Shown here: positions 37,680-47,372 of the stretch, in pieces
Position numbering within the stretch: the stretch's first letter is position 1
Layout of the letters: each line of letters starts with the position of its first letter
Virus record (IMG/VR): IMGVR_UViG_3300023116_000031
Location: 1 to 64,000 of that record
DNA length: 64,000 nucleotides
Source: a virus
Reading direction: 5' to 3' (one strand)
Translations under genes and position numbers: made by a program
The notes under the pieces: generated by a model
What the model saw: the letters and a program-made list of their open reading frames with translations, nothing else
Databases searched by the model: none
Told to the model about the DNA's origin: nothing

Positions 37680-40176
37680 CAGACTTTACACTAGCGTAGA
37701 AAACTTCAAAGGGAAGCTACTCTATCGCGGTTACGAGGATGGGCGACGGGTTCAGCAGCGTGCTAACTTCAAGCCCACTCTATATGTCCCGTCTAACGAA
37801 CCTACCGGATGGCAGGCGTTGGATGGGACTTTCGTGCTTCCGCGTCCTCAAGAGAGCATCAAAGCGTCTCGTGATTTCATCGACCGCTATAAGGGAATGT
37901 CTAACTTCAATGTGTATGGCAACATTCCCCCGCAATACGAGTTCATCAACAAAGCATTTCCCAAGACGATTGATTACAATGCTGATTTGATTCGTGTAGC
38001 GTATCTGGACATCGAGGTTGAAACCCGAAACGGATTTGCTGAACCCGCTGATGCGGATCAGCCGATTACTGCTATCTCTCTAAAGAGTGCTGGAAAGTAT
38101 TACGTCTTCGGTCTGAAGGACTATGACGTTCGACAGGGTAATGTTGAGTATTACCTTGCGGAAGACGAAGAGGATCTTCTTCAGCAGTTCATTGCGACAT
38201 GGCGTGCTTTGGATGTGGATGTTGTGACTGGATGGAATGTTCAGTTCTTTGATATTCCATATCTGGTCAATCGTATTACGAATGTGTTTGATCTGGATAC
38301 CGCGCGAAAGCTGTCTCCATGGGGGCACTTCACAACGCGCAACGCGATCATTCATGGACGTGAACAAATGGCTATGACACTTGTTGGAATTGCCATTCTT
38401 GATTATCTTGAGCTTTATAAGAAGTTCACCTTCACGCAGCAATCGAGCTACAAGCTGAACCATATCGCATATATCGAGTTGGGGCAGGAGAAGGTTGACT
38501 ACTCCGAGTATGGCACTCTACATGATTTGTATGACAACGACTATCAGAAGTTCATCGACTACAACATTCAAGACGTTGAGCTTATCGAGCGGCTTGAAGC
38601 AAAGATGAAGTTCATTGAGCAAGCCTATGCTCTGGCTTACTCTGCGAAAGTCAATCTCAACGATGTGTTCTCGCAAGTGCGTATGTGGGATGTGATGATC
38701 CACAACTATTTGATGGAGCGCCACATTGTCATTCCGCAAAAGAAGGAGTCCAAGAAGGATGAAAAGTATGCGGGTGCTTATGTCGCTGAACCCATTACTG
38801 GTATGCACGACTGGGTTGTGAGTTTCGACCTTGCGTCTCTGTATCCGCATTTGATTATGATGTATAACATTTCGCCGGAGACATTGACTTCACATACCGA
38901 GAAAATTAGCATTCAGGATGTGATTGATCGCAAGGTATCGTTCAAAAACTCGGATGTTTGTGTTGCTGCGAATGGTCACACATTCCGGCGCGATGTTCGT
39001 GGATTTCTCCCTGAGATGATGCAGATGTTGTATAATCAGCGCAAGGAATACAAGCGGTCGATGATTGAAGCAGAGCAGGAGCTTGTTGATTGTACCGGTG
39101 GGCTGGCTGAACGTGATGCGATCAAGAACAAGATCGCGAAGTTCAAAAACTTTCAGCTTGCTAGAAAAGTTCAGCTCAACTCAGCTTATGGCGCTTTGGG
39201 GAATCAATACTTTCGCCACTATGATCTGCGACAAGCAGAAGCGATCACAATGTCCGGGCAGCTTTCTATTCGTTGGATCGCGACTCGATTGAATGAGTTT
39301 CTGAACAAAGCATGTGGAACAGAGGACAACCAGTTCGTCATCGCGGGTGACACAGATTCGGTTTATCTGAATCTCAAGCCTGTAGTGGATAAGTTCTACG
39401 GCGACAATCTCCCTGAAACAAGCAAGGTCATTGATTTCCTTGACAGTCTGTGCCAGAAAAAGATCCAACCTTTCATTGACAAGTCGTATCAGGAGTTGTC
39501 CGATACGATGAATGCCTATGAACAGAAGATGGATATGGAACGAGAGGTCATCGCGGATCGTGGAGTGTGGGTCGCCAAGAAGCGTTACATGCTCAACGTC
39601 CATGATAGCGAAGGTGTGCGCTACGATGAGCCGAAGCTGAAGATCATGGGTCTGGAAGCAGTCAAGTCTTCGACTCCGGCAGCTTGCCGGGACAATCTCA
39701 AGAAAGTGATGCGACTGATTCTGACCCATACCGAAAGCGATGTGATTGATTTCATTGAAGCGTTTCGTAAGGAGTTCAAGACGTTGCCTTTGGATGATAT
39801 TGCGTTTCCTCGTGGCGTTAATGGTCTGCGAAAGTATCGGTCAGCAGATACCATTTGGAAGAAAAGCACTCCGATTCATGTCAAGGGAGCATTGATATAT
39901 AATCACATGCGCGAGGAGCGTGGTGTTGCGAAGAAGTATGAAGAGATTCGTGACGGCGACAAGCTCAAGTTTGTTCATCTTCGTGAACCGAACGAAGCCA
40001 TGGCTCCGGTCATCTCGTTCCCTGATGAGCGCATTCCGGCTGAGTTTAATCTAAGCAATGTGATCGACCATGACACTCAGTTCGATAAGGCGTTCGTCGA
40101 ACCGTTGAAAATCATTCTCGATACGATTGGATGGCAAACAGAACGCAAATCCACTTTGGAGGCATTCTTCTCGTGA
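37669..40176 (+). CDS. 43: Family B DNA polymerase (T4 gp43-like)
   Basis: 835 residues. The 3'-5' exonuclease has YLDIEVET (Exo I), NVQFFDIPYLVNR (Exo II) and YNIQDVELIERL (Exo III). The polymerase has SFDLASLYPHLI (motif A), KVQLNSAYGALGN (motif B) and AGDTDSVYL (motif C). The C-terminal tail ends KSTLEAFFS, similar to a clamp-binding peptide. Start ATG at 37669 is coupled to the upstream stop. Full length for the cyanophage-like gp43 group, with no intein or split. Confidence 0.95.
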   Translation: MSVDRLYTSVENFKGKLLYRGYEDGRRVQQRANFKPTLYVPSNEPTGWQALDGTFVLPRPQESIKASRDFIDRYKGMSNFNVYGNIPPQYEFINKAFPKTIDYNADLIRVAYLDIEVETRNGFAEPADADQPITAISLKSAGKYYVFGLKDYDVRQGNVEYYLAEDEEDLLQQFIATWRALDVDVVTGWNVQFFDIPYLVNRITNVFDLDTARKLSPWGHFTTRNAIIHGREQMAMTLVGIAILDYLELYKKFTFTQQSSYKLNHIAYIELGQEKVDYSEYGTLHDLYDNDYQKFIDYNIQDVELIERLEAKMKFIEQAYALAYSAKVNLNDVFSQVRMWDVMIHNYLMERHIVIPQKKESKKDEKYAGAYVAEPITGMHDWVVSFDLASLYPHLIMMYNISPETLTSHTEKISIQDVIDRKVSFKNSDVCVAANGHTFRRDVRGFLPEMMQMLYNQRKEYKRSMIEAEQELVDCTGGLAERDAIKNKIAKFKNFQLARKVQLNSAYGALGNQYFRHYDLRQAEAITMSGQLSIRWIATRLNEFLNKACGTEDNQFVIAGDTDSVYLNLKPVVDKFYGDNLPETSKVIDFLDSLCQKKIQPFIDKSYQELSDTMNAYEQKMDMEREVIADRGVWVAKKRYMLNVHDSEGVRYDEPKLKIMGLEAVKSSTPAACRDNLKKVMRLILTHTESDVIDFIEAFRKEFKTLPLDDIAFPRGVNGLRKYRSADTIWKKSTPIHVKGALIYNHMREERGVAKKYEEIRDGDKLKFVHLREPNEAMAPVISFPDERIPAEFNLSNVIDHDTQFDKAFVEPLKIILDTIGWQTERKSTLEAFFS

Positions 40177-40421
40177 GTTACTATATGATGATCAGCAAAG
40201 ACAACTGCCCATATTGCGTAAAAGCAAAGGCGTTGTTCAAGACGTATGATGTTCCCGTTGATGTGCTGAATGTTCCTGATGATCTTAGTCGGGATGAGTT
40301 CATCCATATATTTGAAGGTATGGAACAACCTCTGACTGTTCCGAAGGTATATGCTGGAAATGAAGTGATCGGCGGATACCGAGAATTGGTTGAATATTTT
40401 AGGGAGCTTGGTGAAAGATGA
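40173..40421 (+). CDS. Glutaredoxin
   Basis: 82 residues from GTG (40173), overlapping the gp43 stop; GGAGG lies about 11 bases upstream. CPYC active site at about 12-15, the TVP cis-proline motif (LTVPKVY) and [10 protein letters not shown] are standard glutaredoxin features. It can supply electrons to ribonucleotide reductase. Overlaps uvsX. Confidence 0.9.
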   Translation: MSYYMMISKDNCPYCVKAKALFKTYDVPVDVLNVPDDLSRDEFIHIFEGMEQPLTVPKVYAGNEVIGGYRELVEYFRELGER

Positions 40422-41452
40422 GTTTTTTCAAAGACATTACACGGTCGATCAGTAAGATCAATCCTGATGTAAATGAGTTCGGTGATGTTGAAGCGTGGGT
40501 GGATACTGGTTCGTATGTGCTGAATGCTCTTTTGAGCGGAAGCATTTATGGTGGCATTCCAAATAACAAGATCGTCGCGCTGGCTGGTGAGAGTTCTACT
40601 GGTAAGACGTTTTTCACTCTGGGTATTGTCAAACAATTTCTTAAAGACAATCCTGAAGGTGCGTGCTTCTACTTTGAGAGTGAGGATGCCATTACGAAGC
40701 AGATGTTGATCGAGCGTGACATTGATCCTGATCGTGTTATCTCTGTTCCGGTCGCGACCGTTCAGGAGTTTCGGCATCAAGCTGTTACGATTCTCGACAA
40801 GTATCTGGAGGTAGCCGAGAAGGATCGCCCTCCGATGATGTTCTGTTTGGATAGTCTCGGAATGCTCTCGACGACCAAGGAGATTGAGGATACCGCTGAA
40901 GGTAAAGAGACACGAGACATGACGCGAGCGCAGCTCGTTCGTGCAACCTTTCGTGTGTTGACGTTGAAGCTCGGTAAGGCTGGTGTTCCGATGATCGTCA
41001 CCAATCACACCTACGAGACAATGGGTATGTTCTCGACGAAGGAGATGAGTGGTGGCGCTGGTCTGAAGTATGCCTCTGACTACATCGTGTTTCTTTCAAA
41101 GAAGAAGGAGAAGGATGGAACTGAGGTTGTTGGAAACATCATTCATTGTCTGAACAAGAAGAGCCGATTGACCAAAGAAAATATGATGATTGATGTGTTG
41201 CTTCGCTACGATAGTGGTTTGTCGCGACACTATGGGCTTCTTGAGTTGGCTGTTGAAGCTGGTGTGTTCAAGAAGATGTCAACCAAGTTCGAGCTGCCTG
41301 ATGGAACAACCCAGTTCGGCAAGACGATCCTAAAGAACCCGGAGAAGTATTTCACAAAGGAAGTGTTGGATGCGATCGACGGCGTTTGTAAAGCGAAGTT
41401 CTGTTATGGGTCTGCGATTGTAGAGGAGGAAACCGATGAGCAAGGTGAGTGA
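40418..41452 (+). CDS. uvsX: UvsX / RecA-like recombinase
   Basis: 344 residues. Walker A GESSTGKT at about 58-65, followed by a Walker B-like [11 protein letters not shown] at about 140-150; the DNA-binding loop 2 region [19 protein letters not shown] matches T4-like UvsX. Forms filaments on single-stranded DNA for repair and replication restart. Directly downstream of 43 as in T4-like phages. Confidence 0.93.
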   Translation: MSFFKDITRSISKINPDVNEFGDVEAWVDTGSYVLNALLSGSIYGGIPNNKIVALAGESSTGKTFFTLGIVKQFLKDNPEGACFYFESEDAITKQMLIERDIDPDRVISVPVATVQEFRHQAVTILDKYLEVAEKDRPPMMFCLDSLGMLSTTKEIEDTAEGKETRDMTRAQLVRATFRVLTLKLGKAGVPMIVTNHTYETMGMFSTKEMSGGAGLKYASDYIVFLSKKKEKDGTEVVGNIIHCLNKKSRLTKENMMIDVLLRYDSGLSRHYGLLELAVEAGVFKKMSTKFELPDGTTQFGKTILKNPEKYFTKEVLDAIDGVCKAKFCYGSAIVEEETDEQGE

Positions 41453-41795
41453 ACGATACGAGATGGTCCCTGATCTCGATGGCACAGAAGATGCTTGGTG
41501 TATTCGTCTGAAAGAAGAGCCATTTGAGGGTGTCATTTATCGGTACGGTAAAGTGAAGCTACAGGTAAATGAAGAGAGTGATGATCATTTGACAGCCAAC
41601 TTCGTCTATGATATTCTTGTTGTTCCTGAACAGTTACAGGAGCAGACTTTTGAGGATGAAGTCAAGTGGGACTTTGAGAGATTGATCGGAGATATTCTGA
41701 TGGACATTGTTCAGACCGCGATCGACAACTCGGAAGTAACCGAAACAGAAGATGAAGATGGAAACCTTACCATCAAGAGAAAGGTAACTTTTTAG
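41436..41795 (+). CDS. Conserved T4-like hypothetical protein between uvsX and gp41
   Basis: 119 residues, overlapping uvsX by 17 bases. Beta-rich first part ([20 protein letters not shown]), [12 protein letters not shown], then an acidic helical end. T4-superfamily phages have a small protein of this plan at this place; its role is not known to me. Confidence 0.7.
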   Translation: MSKVSERYEMVPDLDGTEDAWCIRLKEEPFEGVIYRYGKVKLQVNEESDDHLTANFVYDILVVPEQLQEQTFEDEVKWDFERLIGDILMDIVQTAIDNSEVTETEDEDGNLTIKRKVTF

Positions 41796-43177
41796 TGGAT
41801 AGAGTGGAATACACAATCATTCGCAACCTGGTCCGTAACGAGGACTTTGCGCGAAAGGTCGTTCCGTTTATTGATCCTGAGTATTTCAGCATCAAGGCGG
41901 AGCGAACCATCATTGAACAAATCGTTGAGTTCTTTTCGGAATATAATGCGTCCCCAACTCCAGAGACGCTTGCGATTGACTTGAATGAAAAACGTGGAAT
42001 CACCGAGACTGAGTTCAAAGATATTCAAGAGACATTGAATCAAATCTCTTCCAATGCTCCGGCCCCCGACGCTGACTGGCTCGTCGATACTACAGAGAAG
42101 TTCTGTAAGGATCGCGCGGTGTTCAATGCTGTGCGTGAGAGTATTGCTATTCTGGACGGGCAAGGGCAGGTGACGAAGGAGGCTATTCCCGACATTCTAT
42201 CGAAAGCTCTGGGTGTTTCTTTTGATACCAACGTCGGGCATGATTATCTTGAAGACGCAGACGAACGATTTAACTTCTATCACAACACCGAAACGCACAT
42301 TCCGTTTGACCTTGATTATTTCAACAAGATCACAAACGGTGGATTGGTTCCGAAAACATTCAATGTTCTGATGGGTGGACCCGGAACTGGTAAGACACTT
42401 GTTATGTGTCATATGGCAGCAGCGTATCTTGCTCAAGGCAAAGACGTTCTTTATATCACGATGGAAATGGCGGAGGAGCGCATCTCTGAGCGTATTGATG
42501 CAAACCTGCTGAACGTGCCTATCAAGGATATTCAGCACTTGAGCAAAGAAAAGTATGACGAGAAGATCGGGAAGCTGAGAAAGAAAACGGACGGCAAACT
42601 AATTGTAAAAGAGTATCCCACTTCACAAGCTGGATCTGCTCACTTCCGTCATCTGCTCAACGAGCTGAAGCTGAAGAAGGATTGGCAGCCCGAGATTATC
42701 TTTGTCGATTATCTCAACATCTGTATGTCATCTCGTTTCAAGTTCGGAGCAAACGTGAACTCATACACTTATATTAAAAGCATCGCAGAGGAGCTTCGCG
42801 GTCTTGCCGTGGAGCGAGAGGTTATTCTCATCTCCGCAACCCAAGTCAATCGAGAAGGATATGGATCGAGTGACATTGCGATGGAAAATGTATCCGAGAG
42901 CTTTGGGCTCCCGGCTACTGCGGACTTGTTTCTTGGAATCATCACTAACGACGAGCTTCAGCAGTTGAACCAGTTGATGATCAAACAGTTGAAAAATCGC
43001 TACAACGACCCTACCGAGAACGCGAAGTTCGTGGTAGGCGTGGATCGGAGCAAAATGAGACTGTATGATTGTGAGCAATCGGCTCAAAAGGATGTGGACG
43101 ATGGCCCTGCATTCGATAAGACCGAGTTCGGCAGTCGAGAGTCTGGGAGAGATTTTTCTGGGATCAAGGTACTCTAA
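41795..43177 (+). CDS. 41: Replicative DNA helicase (T4 gp41-like, DnaB family)
   Basis: 460 residues from the GTG at 41795 next to the upstream stop. N-terminal helical domain, then the RecA-type motor: Walker A GGPGTGKT at about 195-202, KDVLYITMEMAEERI (H1a), Walker B PEIIFVDYLNIC and RGLAVEREVILISATQVNR (H4). Hexameric helicase of the lagging strand, partner of the primase at 57.5 kb. Its stop contributes to a CTAAATA promoter motif. Confidence 0.93.
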   Translation: MDRVEYTIIRNLVRNEDFARKVVPFIDPEYFSIKAERTIIEQIVEFFSEYNASPTPETLAIDLNEKRGITETEFKDIQETLNQISSNAPAPDADWLVDTTEKFCKDRAVFNAVRESIAILDGQGQVTKEAIPDILSKALGVSFDTNVGHDYLEDADERFNFYHNTETHIPFDLDYFNKITNGGLVPKTFNVLMGGPGTGKTLVMCHMAAAYLAQGKDVLYITMEMAEERISERIDANLLNVPIKDIQHLSKEKYDEKIGKLRKKTDGKLIVKEYPTSQAGSAHFRHLLNELKLKKDWQPEIIFVDYLNICMSSRFKFGANVNSYTYIKSIAEELRGLAVEREVILISATQVNREGYGSSDIAMENVSESFGLPATADLFLGIITNDELQQLNQLMIKQLKNRYNDPTENAKFVVGVDRSKMRLYDCEQSAQKDVDDGPAFDKTEFGSRESGRDFSGIKVL

Positions 43178-43216
43178 ATACGGGTGGAGGATTGATCCTT
43201 CACCTTTTGCAAAAGG
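43174..43216 (+). promoter_or_regulatory. Late promoter and two overlapping leader hairpins
   Basis: CTAAATA at 43174-43180 overlaps the gp41 stop. Next, GGTGGAGGA-ttga-TCCTTCACC (43183-43204), then CCTTT-tgca-AAAGG (43203-43216), which shares two C residues with the first stem and covers the AAAGGAG ribosome site of the gene at 43225. The two stems are mutually exclusive at their junction. Confidence 0.6.
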
Positions 43217-43224
43217 AGAACATC

Positions 43225-43401
43225 ATGGAATGGCTAACAGCTAACATTGGCAACATCTTTCAGATTATTACAGGTGTTGTTGGTATTGCTGCTATCGTTG
43301 CGACCATGACACCGAACGACAGCGATAATGAGCTTATTCAGAAGATTCTGGATTTCGTTAATCTGCTTGGCGCAAACGTCGGTAACGCACGCAACGCATA
43401 G
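43225..43401 (+). CDS. Small membrane protein (58 aa)
   Basis: ATG at 43225 after AAAAGGAG. One hydrophobic helix (about 10-32, NIFQIITGVVGIAAIVATM) and an amphipathic end. Single-gene unit between a late promoter and a terminator. Could be a holin or virion membrane factor; undefined. Confidence 0.65.
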   Translation: MEWLTANIGNIFQIITGVVGIAAIVATMTPNDSDNELIQKILDFVNLLGANVGNARNA

Positions 43402-43421
43402 CACGAATCTGATTGATTCAC

Positions 43422-43451
43422 AGCCCGCTATCTTCGGATGGCGGGCTTTTT
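43422..43451 (+). terminator. Intrinsic terminator with UUCG tetraloop
   Basis: AGCCCGCTATC - TTCG - GATGGCGGGCT followed by TTTTTC; an 11-bp stem with one wobble and a stabilising tetraloop. Confidence 0.92.
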
Positions 43452-43466
43452 CAGGTCCTGCTGTGG

Positions 43467-43475
43467 CATAAATAG
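43467..43475 (+). promoter_or_regulatory. T4-type late promoter (CATAAATAG)
   Basis: GGCATAAATAGGGG, 25 bases before the ATG at 43500, right after the terminator. The same form as the two minus-strand late promoters. Confidence 0.85.
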
Positions 43476-43499
43476 GGGAGGTTATCGGGAGGATTTGTC

Positions 43500-44555
43500 A
43501 TGGCAAATTATGGAGCAATAAAGACTGGAACAGAAATGACCAGTTGGGATTACTATATTCTTGGTAACAAAGATATGCTCAAAAAGACATTCAAAACCGA
43601 CAAGGCTGGGGACATCCTAGATGACCGCGACAGGAAGATCGCCAAATTTGCCAAAGGGGTGAGTCTGAAACTTCTCGACACCGGAACCTATCCAGGGCCA
43701 GGAAGGGTTCCTTACGCTAGAGTCAATCTAGCCGGGACGATTGGATACATCAAGATTTCATGTATCCAAAAACTAACATCAGGAACAACTAAAGTATCGG
43801 GTAAAGCTGGAATCCGACCTCAAGAGAGACAAGAATTTGGTGTGATCGAGGCGATCACCAATTTCTACAATTCATATGGAAAGCCAATCACAATTCTGAA
43901 CGCGAACAATAAGTATCCCAAGATCACAGGGGTAACTGGTGCTAGTAAAAATGATGGAACGAATCAGTATGGAAAAGAACCATATGCTGATGTTTGGGTA
44001 CACAGGAGAGGGACAAAGTTAGGGGTTTCAAATAAGGGTGAATCTGCTCCGTCTGTGGCTGGTGGTGGATTGGAGGGAATGTATAGGATGGACGCAGCCT
44101 ATATGCACAAGATATTCAACAAAGCACTCAGCGAATCAATGAAATCAGAAGGATTTGAGATCGGATCGCACACAAAATTGTCTGACATTTTCGTTAAGGT
44201 TGATTCTACCGATTTCATCAAGAAGATGTTCGTCGGAACGACGGAGATGGGTGGTCCCGTTGACTATATGTATATCGGTGACATGGATGTTGCATTTGAG
44301 GTAGACAGCAAAAAGGGAACTCTAAAATTCACGAACGGAAACTTCATTTCCGTTGCCACATACGTTCGCGAACACCCTAACATTTACTTTAGAATCAGAA
44401 GAAGAGATGTAGGCTTCTACTACACAAGTGAGCTTGATGAAAGATTCATGCTGAATGGCAAGGGTCTTCCGTACATTTTCAAAAAAGGCAATACTGCAAG
44501 ATCACGATTGGTCGTGGTTACCAAACCGACCGCCGGGTCTTTGGTTATCACATGA
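43500..44555 (+). CDS. Late protein with LSNKG-SAPSVAGGG domain (packaged-protein candidate)
   Basis: 351 residues; GGGAGGATTTGTC precedes the ATG. The N-terminal ~110 residues have SH3-like strands ending in YIKISCIQKL. From about 165 onward it repeats the core of the protein at 11525: ADVWVHRRGTKLGVSNKGES, SAPSVAGGGLEGM, EMGGPVDYMYIGDMDV and YFRIRRR. The D...K order in the first block recalls PD-(D/E)xK nucleases, a tentative call. Coupled to the next gene, another nuclease-like protein. Confidence 0.65.
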   Translation: MANYGAIKTGTEMTSWDYYILGNKDMLKKTFKTDKAGDILDDRDRKIAKFAKGVSLKLLDTGTYPGPGRVPYARVNLAGTIGYIKISCIQKLTSGTTKVSGKAGIRPQERQEFGVIEAITNFYNSYGKPITILNANNKYPKITGVTGASKNDGTNQYGKEPYADVWVHRRGTKLGVSNKGESAPSVAGGGLEGMYRMDAAYMHKIFNKALSESMKSEGFEIGSHTKLSDIFVKVDSTDFIKKMFVGTTEMGGPVDYMYIGDMDVAFEVDSKKGTLKFTNGNFISVATYVREHPNIYFRIRRRDVGFYYTSELDERFMLNGKGLPYIFKKGNTARSRLVVVTKPTAGSLVIT

Positions 44556-45460
44556 CATTCAACGACTTCTTGACAGAGAATAATACCTTTCGCGGAGATG
44601 CGAATGAGATCGTTCTGGGAGTTCAGCTCGCAGGATCATGGGATAGTATTATCAACTCATCAGAAGTCAAGAAAGCTCTCAAGGTTCGTCGCGATGCACT
44701 CGATCCAGAAGAATACGCAGAGGAGGAACGCAGAGCGAAGACCATGGCACCCGAGCTGAGAACTTGGTTCGATGAACAAGGTTTCGGTAAGATCAAGACA
44801 GTCGAGTGGGTGGGCAGAACGACATCTGATTCGCCCAACGCTGTGGATTTGATCGTGACATTTACTGACGGAAAGACATTTGGTGTCTCTGCGAAGAGTA
44901 CCGGGCAGGGAAGAGAGATTGTCTATCAGTCAGCAGGGCTTGGTACGATTGACTCTGCGCTCAAGACCAATCTCGTGGACACCCGAAACAGAGCAGAGCA
45001 GCGATTTATTGACAAATACAACCTATCGGATCAGCCTATTCGCCGGAAGGAAGAGATTCGAGGAAATCCTATTATGACAAAGAAGGCGAACGAAGAGCGC
45101 AGCGTAATACTTCGGAACATTAGAAATACGCTATATCGTAAACTAGACATGCTACCACAACCCAAACTGAAGCAGTTCATTTCCACCCAACTGTTAGGTG
45201 ATAACACCCATTCTTTGGGTTATGTTCAAGTGACGGGGCATGGATCTGGTAAAGTCACGATCACAAATCCGAAGAAGAACGAAAAGCGAACAGCCCTGAA
45301 GACACAGAAGGTCGTCATGGACAAAAGCGGTAATGACTCAATTACATTCAAAGCAGGGGACATAAATATAGCAAGGGTAAGAATCAAGTATGGTACAGTT
45401 CCGCTTGCGACCCCGATTGAAGTTTCTATTGATCCTTGGTCTATTGTGAGGAGTGAGTAA
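44552..45460 (+). CDS. PD-(D/E)xK nuclease-like protein with CTS-like N-terminus
   Basis: 302 residues, ATGA overlap with the gene before. MTFNDFLTENNTF resembles a capsid targeting sequence. NEIVLGVQLAG, then NAVDLIVTFTDGKTFGVSAKST, follows the E - D - (x) - SxK order of PD-(D/E)xK nucleases (Glu near 19, Asp near 93, Lys near 108). The C-terminal 100 residues are basic. Probably packaged; DNA cleavage activity is an inference. Confidence 0.65.
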   Translation: MTFNDFLTENNTFRGDANEIVLGVQLAGSWDSIINSSEVKKALKVRRDALDPEEYAEEERRAKTMAPELRTWFDEQGFGKIKTVEWVGRTTSDSPNAVDLIVTFTDGKTFGVSAKSTGQGREIVYQSAGLGTIDSALKTNLVDTRNRAEQRFIDKYNLSDQPIRRKEEIRGNPIMTKKANEERSVILRNIRNTLYRKLDMLPQPKLKQFISTQLLGDNTHSLGYVQVTGHGSGKVTITNPKKNEKRTALKTQKVVMDKSGNDSITFKAGDINIARVRIKYGTVPLATPIEVSIDPWSIVRSE

Positions 45461-45781
45461 ATGAGTATTGAATTAGGAAAACATATGACAATCATTACTG
45501 GTGTGATTGCAATTATAGGCGCTCTTTTTGCTAGTGTCGAAGGTTATCGTGCTTTTTTGAATCGCATTGATGAGCTTCACGATCAGATCGCTCGGCTTGA
45601 AGAGGTTGAGGAACAACTTGAAGAGCAAGTCGAGAGGATGGATTATAGACTCACTATTCACAGTAATCGCTGGGCAGCGCATTACGGTCTTTGGGGTGAT
45701 AGTATTGAACGCAAGTCTATTGAGACTGGAATAGATGTTCGTGCTTTAAGACCTGTGGGGTCGTCAGAAACATTGGAGTAG
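45461..45781 (+). CDS. Membrane-anchored coiled-coil protein
   Basis: 106 residues. A hydrophobic N-terminal helix (about 8-27, MTIITGVIAIIGALFASVEG) and a Glu-rich coiled coil (EELEEQVERMDYRLTIHS). Same plan as the gene at 14722, as expected for an i-spanin or holin-type protein. Next gene is secreted. Confidence 0.65.
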   Translation: MSIELGKHMTIITGVIAIIGALFASVEGYRAFLNRIDELHDQIARLEEVEEQLEEQVERMDYRLTIHSNRWAAHYGLWGDSIERKSIETGIDVRALRPVGSSETLE

Positions 45782-45785
45782 TTCA

Positions 45786-47372
45786 ATGCGTAAGCTATTT
45801 TACATACTGGTCTGTATTGTTGCTGTTCTTCAACTCGGATCATTTATTAGCCTCAACCTTGGTGGCGGGACTAGTGCTGTGCCTAGAGAACAGGGTTTGC
45901 AAACTAATATAGAAGAACTTACTCGATTCCATGATCTCTGGGTTAATGAAGGCGGAACTGGACCTGTTACTACTGATCGTGGGTTACTGGCCACAGATGC
46001 GGGTGCCGCGAAAGATAGCTGGGCATATTCTATTGATGCTGGAGATTGGGAATGGGATTACATTCCAGAGCCAACATGCATTCCCGTTGGCGCGCTCGGG
46101 TTGGGCCCGGAATACGATCTTGATGGTGCTGCTTCAGACATTCTAGCCATGGCACTATACGGTGCTTTACTGGATATTAATTCACCCGGAACAGGAGATG
46201 CCTATTTTTCTGCTGTTAAGACACGCATATTAGAATTTACTAACATAACGGGATTTGGGGGAATTTTCGAAGTCCCTGAAGTAATGCTTCAAAATGGGTG
46301 TATTTTTGCAATTTCGTCTGCTATTCCGCAGATACTTGAAGCAGCATGGCTGATTGAGGAGGCTGGATATACTGAAACTAATGAATGGGAATCTTCCGAT
46401 CGACAGACTCTTGCTTTTTGGGCAGTAAATGTTGTGTTTCCACTTGCAAGTTTTGATGCTAGACAACGTAAAGAATATCAGGGAATTACTGGATTGGGTG
46501 CGACAATGGCTATCGCAGCATATTCTGTTGGTATACAAAATACAGGTATAGTTGAAACATGGGATGGCTATAGGACTACGCCGAATAACTGGCTGTTGCA
46601 ACCATCAACTGATCATTTACTAGAGTGGTTGGACAATTCTACAGGCCAGGCGAAAGGGATTCGAAATAGTGCGTGTTTTCAACAAAATCGTACTTTTGGG
46701 CTTCAGTCAAATGGTAGGTTCCCCGATGAAACTAGACAGGTGGAACAGAATACTTTTGGTATGCCTCCTTATGGTGGATTTATTGACGATAGTGGGAGAA
46801 CTCCTTTCCCATCCAACAACGTCGCTTCATGTGATTATGGGAGTCTTGGTGCGGTCGCGGGCGATCCGCTCGAAGATCCAAATGGAACCTGTAGCACACT
46901 TTCCGGGCAAATTACATCTGGATGCCTAAGTCATGTCCAATTTCAACAGTTGGCAACAAATTCTTTTGCTCGCACCTGTGAGATATTTCGACGGTTAGAC
47001 AAAGGCGGCGGCCGCTGTTTCGATTTAGACGTGCATAACCCAGGAGGCGGAACAACAGCACTAAATTCTGCTATTTTGTTTTCAACGACAGAACTTTTGG
47101 CAGCCGGAGATGTCCGGTACCGAACTTTTGGGCCATATCAAGATTTCTGGACACACGATGAACTTCAAGGATACATTCATGTTGCATCAACTTATTATGA
47201 CAACTATTGTTCATATATTGCTCTAACAGACGGAGATGTTCCTCTTCAGGGTGGGGATATGTATCCGTATACAAGAATCACACACAGAGACGGTGTAGCT
47301 CATGTCGGCCCTCTTTCTGCGGGATCGACTTGGGATTGCGCTACATGGGATAACACGTTATGGTCAAATTAG
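45786..47372 (+). CDS. Exported protein, possible polysaccharide-lyase-like fold
   Basis: 528 residues with a signal peptide (MRKLFYILVCIVAVLQLGSF). Alternating helices (AAWLIEEAGYTETNEWES; LAFWAVNVVFPLASFDARQRKEYQGI) suggest an alpha/alpha-toroid as in alginate-lyase-type enzymes. The second half is Cys- and Gly-rich with Asn-Asn repeats. The function is not established. It is A+T-richer than the genes before it. Exported enzymes acting on host or biofilm polysaccharide would fit; no catalytic residues were identified. Confidence 0.6.
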   Translation: MRKLFYILVCIVAVLQLGSFISLNLGGGTSAVPREQGLQTNIEELTRFHDLWVNEGGTGPVTTDRGLLATDAGAAKDSWAYSIDAGDWEWDYIPEPTCIPVGALGLGPEYDLDGAASDILAMALYGALLDINSPGTGDAYFSAVKTRILEFTNITGFGGIFEVPEVMLQNGCIFAISSAIPQILEAAWLIEEAGYTETNEWESSDRQTLAFWAVNVVFPLASFDARQRKEYQGITGLGATMAIAAYSVGIQNTGIVETWDGYRTTPNNWLLQPSTDHLLEWLDNSTGQAKGIRNSACFQQNRTFGLQSNGRFPDETRQVEQNTFGMPPYGGFIDDSGRTPFPSNNVASCDYGSLGAVAGDPLEDPNGTCSTLSGQITSGCLSHVQFQQLATNSFARTCEIFRRLDKGGGRCFDLDVHNPGGGTTALNSAILFSTTELLAAGDVRYRTFGPYQDFWTHDELQGYIHVASTYYDNYCSYIALTDGDVPLQGGDMYPYTRITHRDGVAHVGPLSAGSTWDCATWDNTLWSN

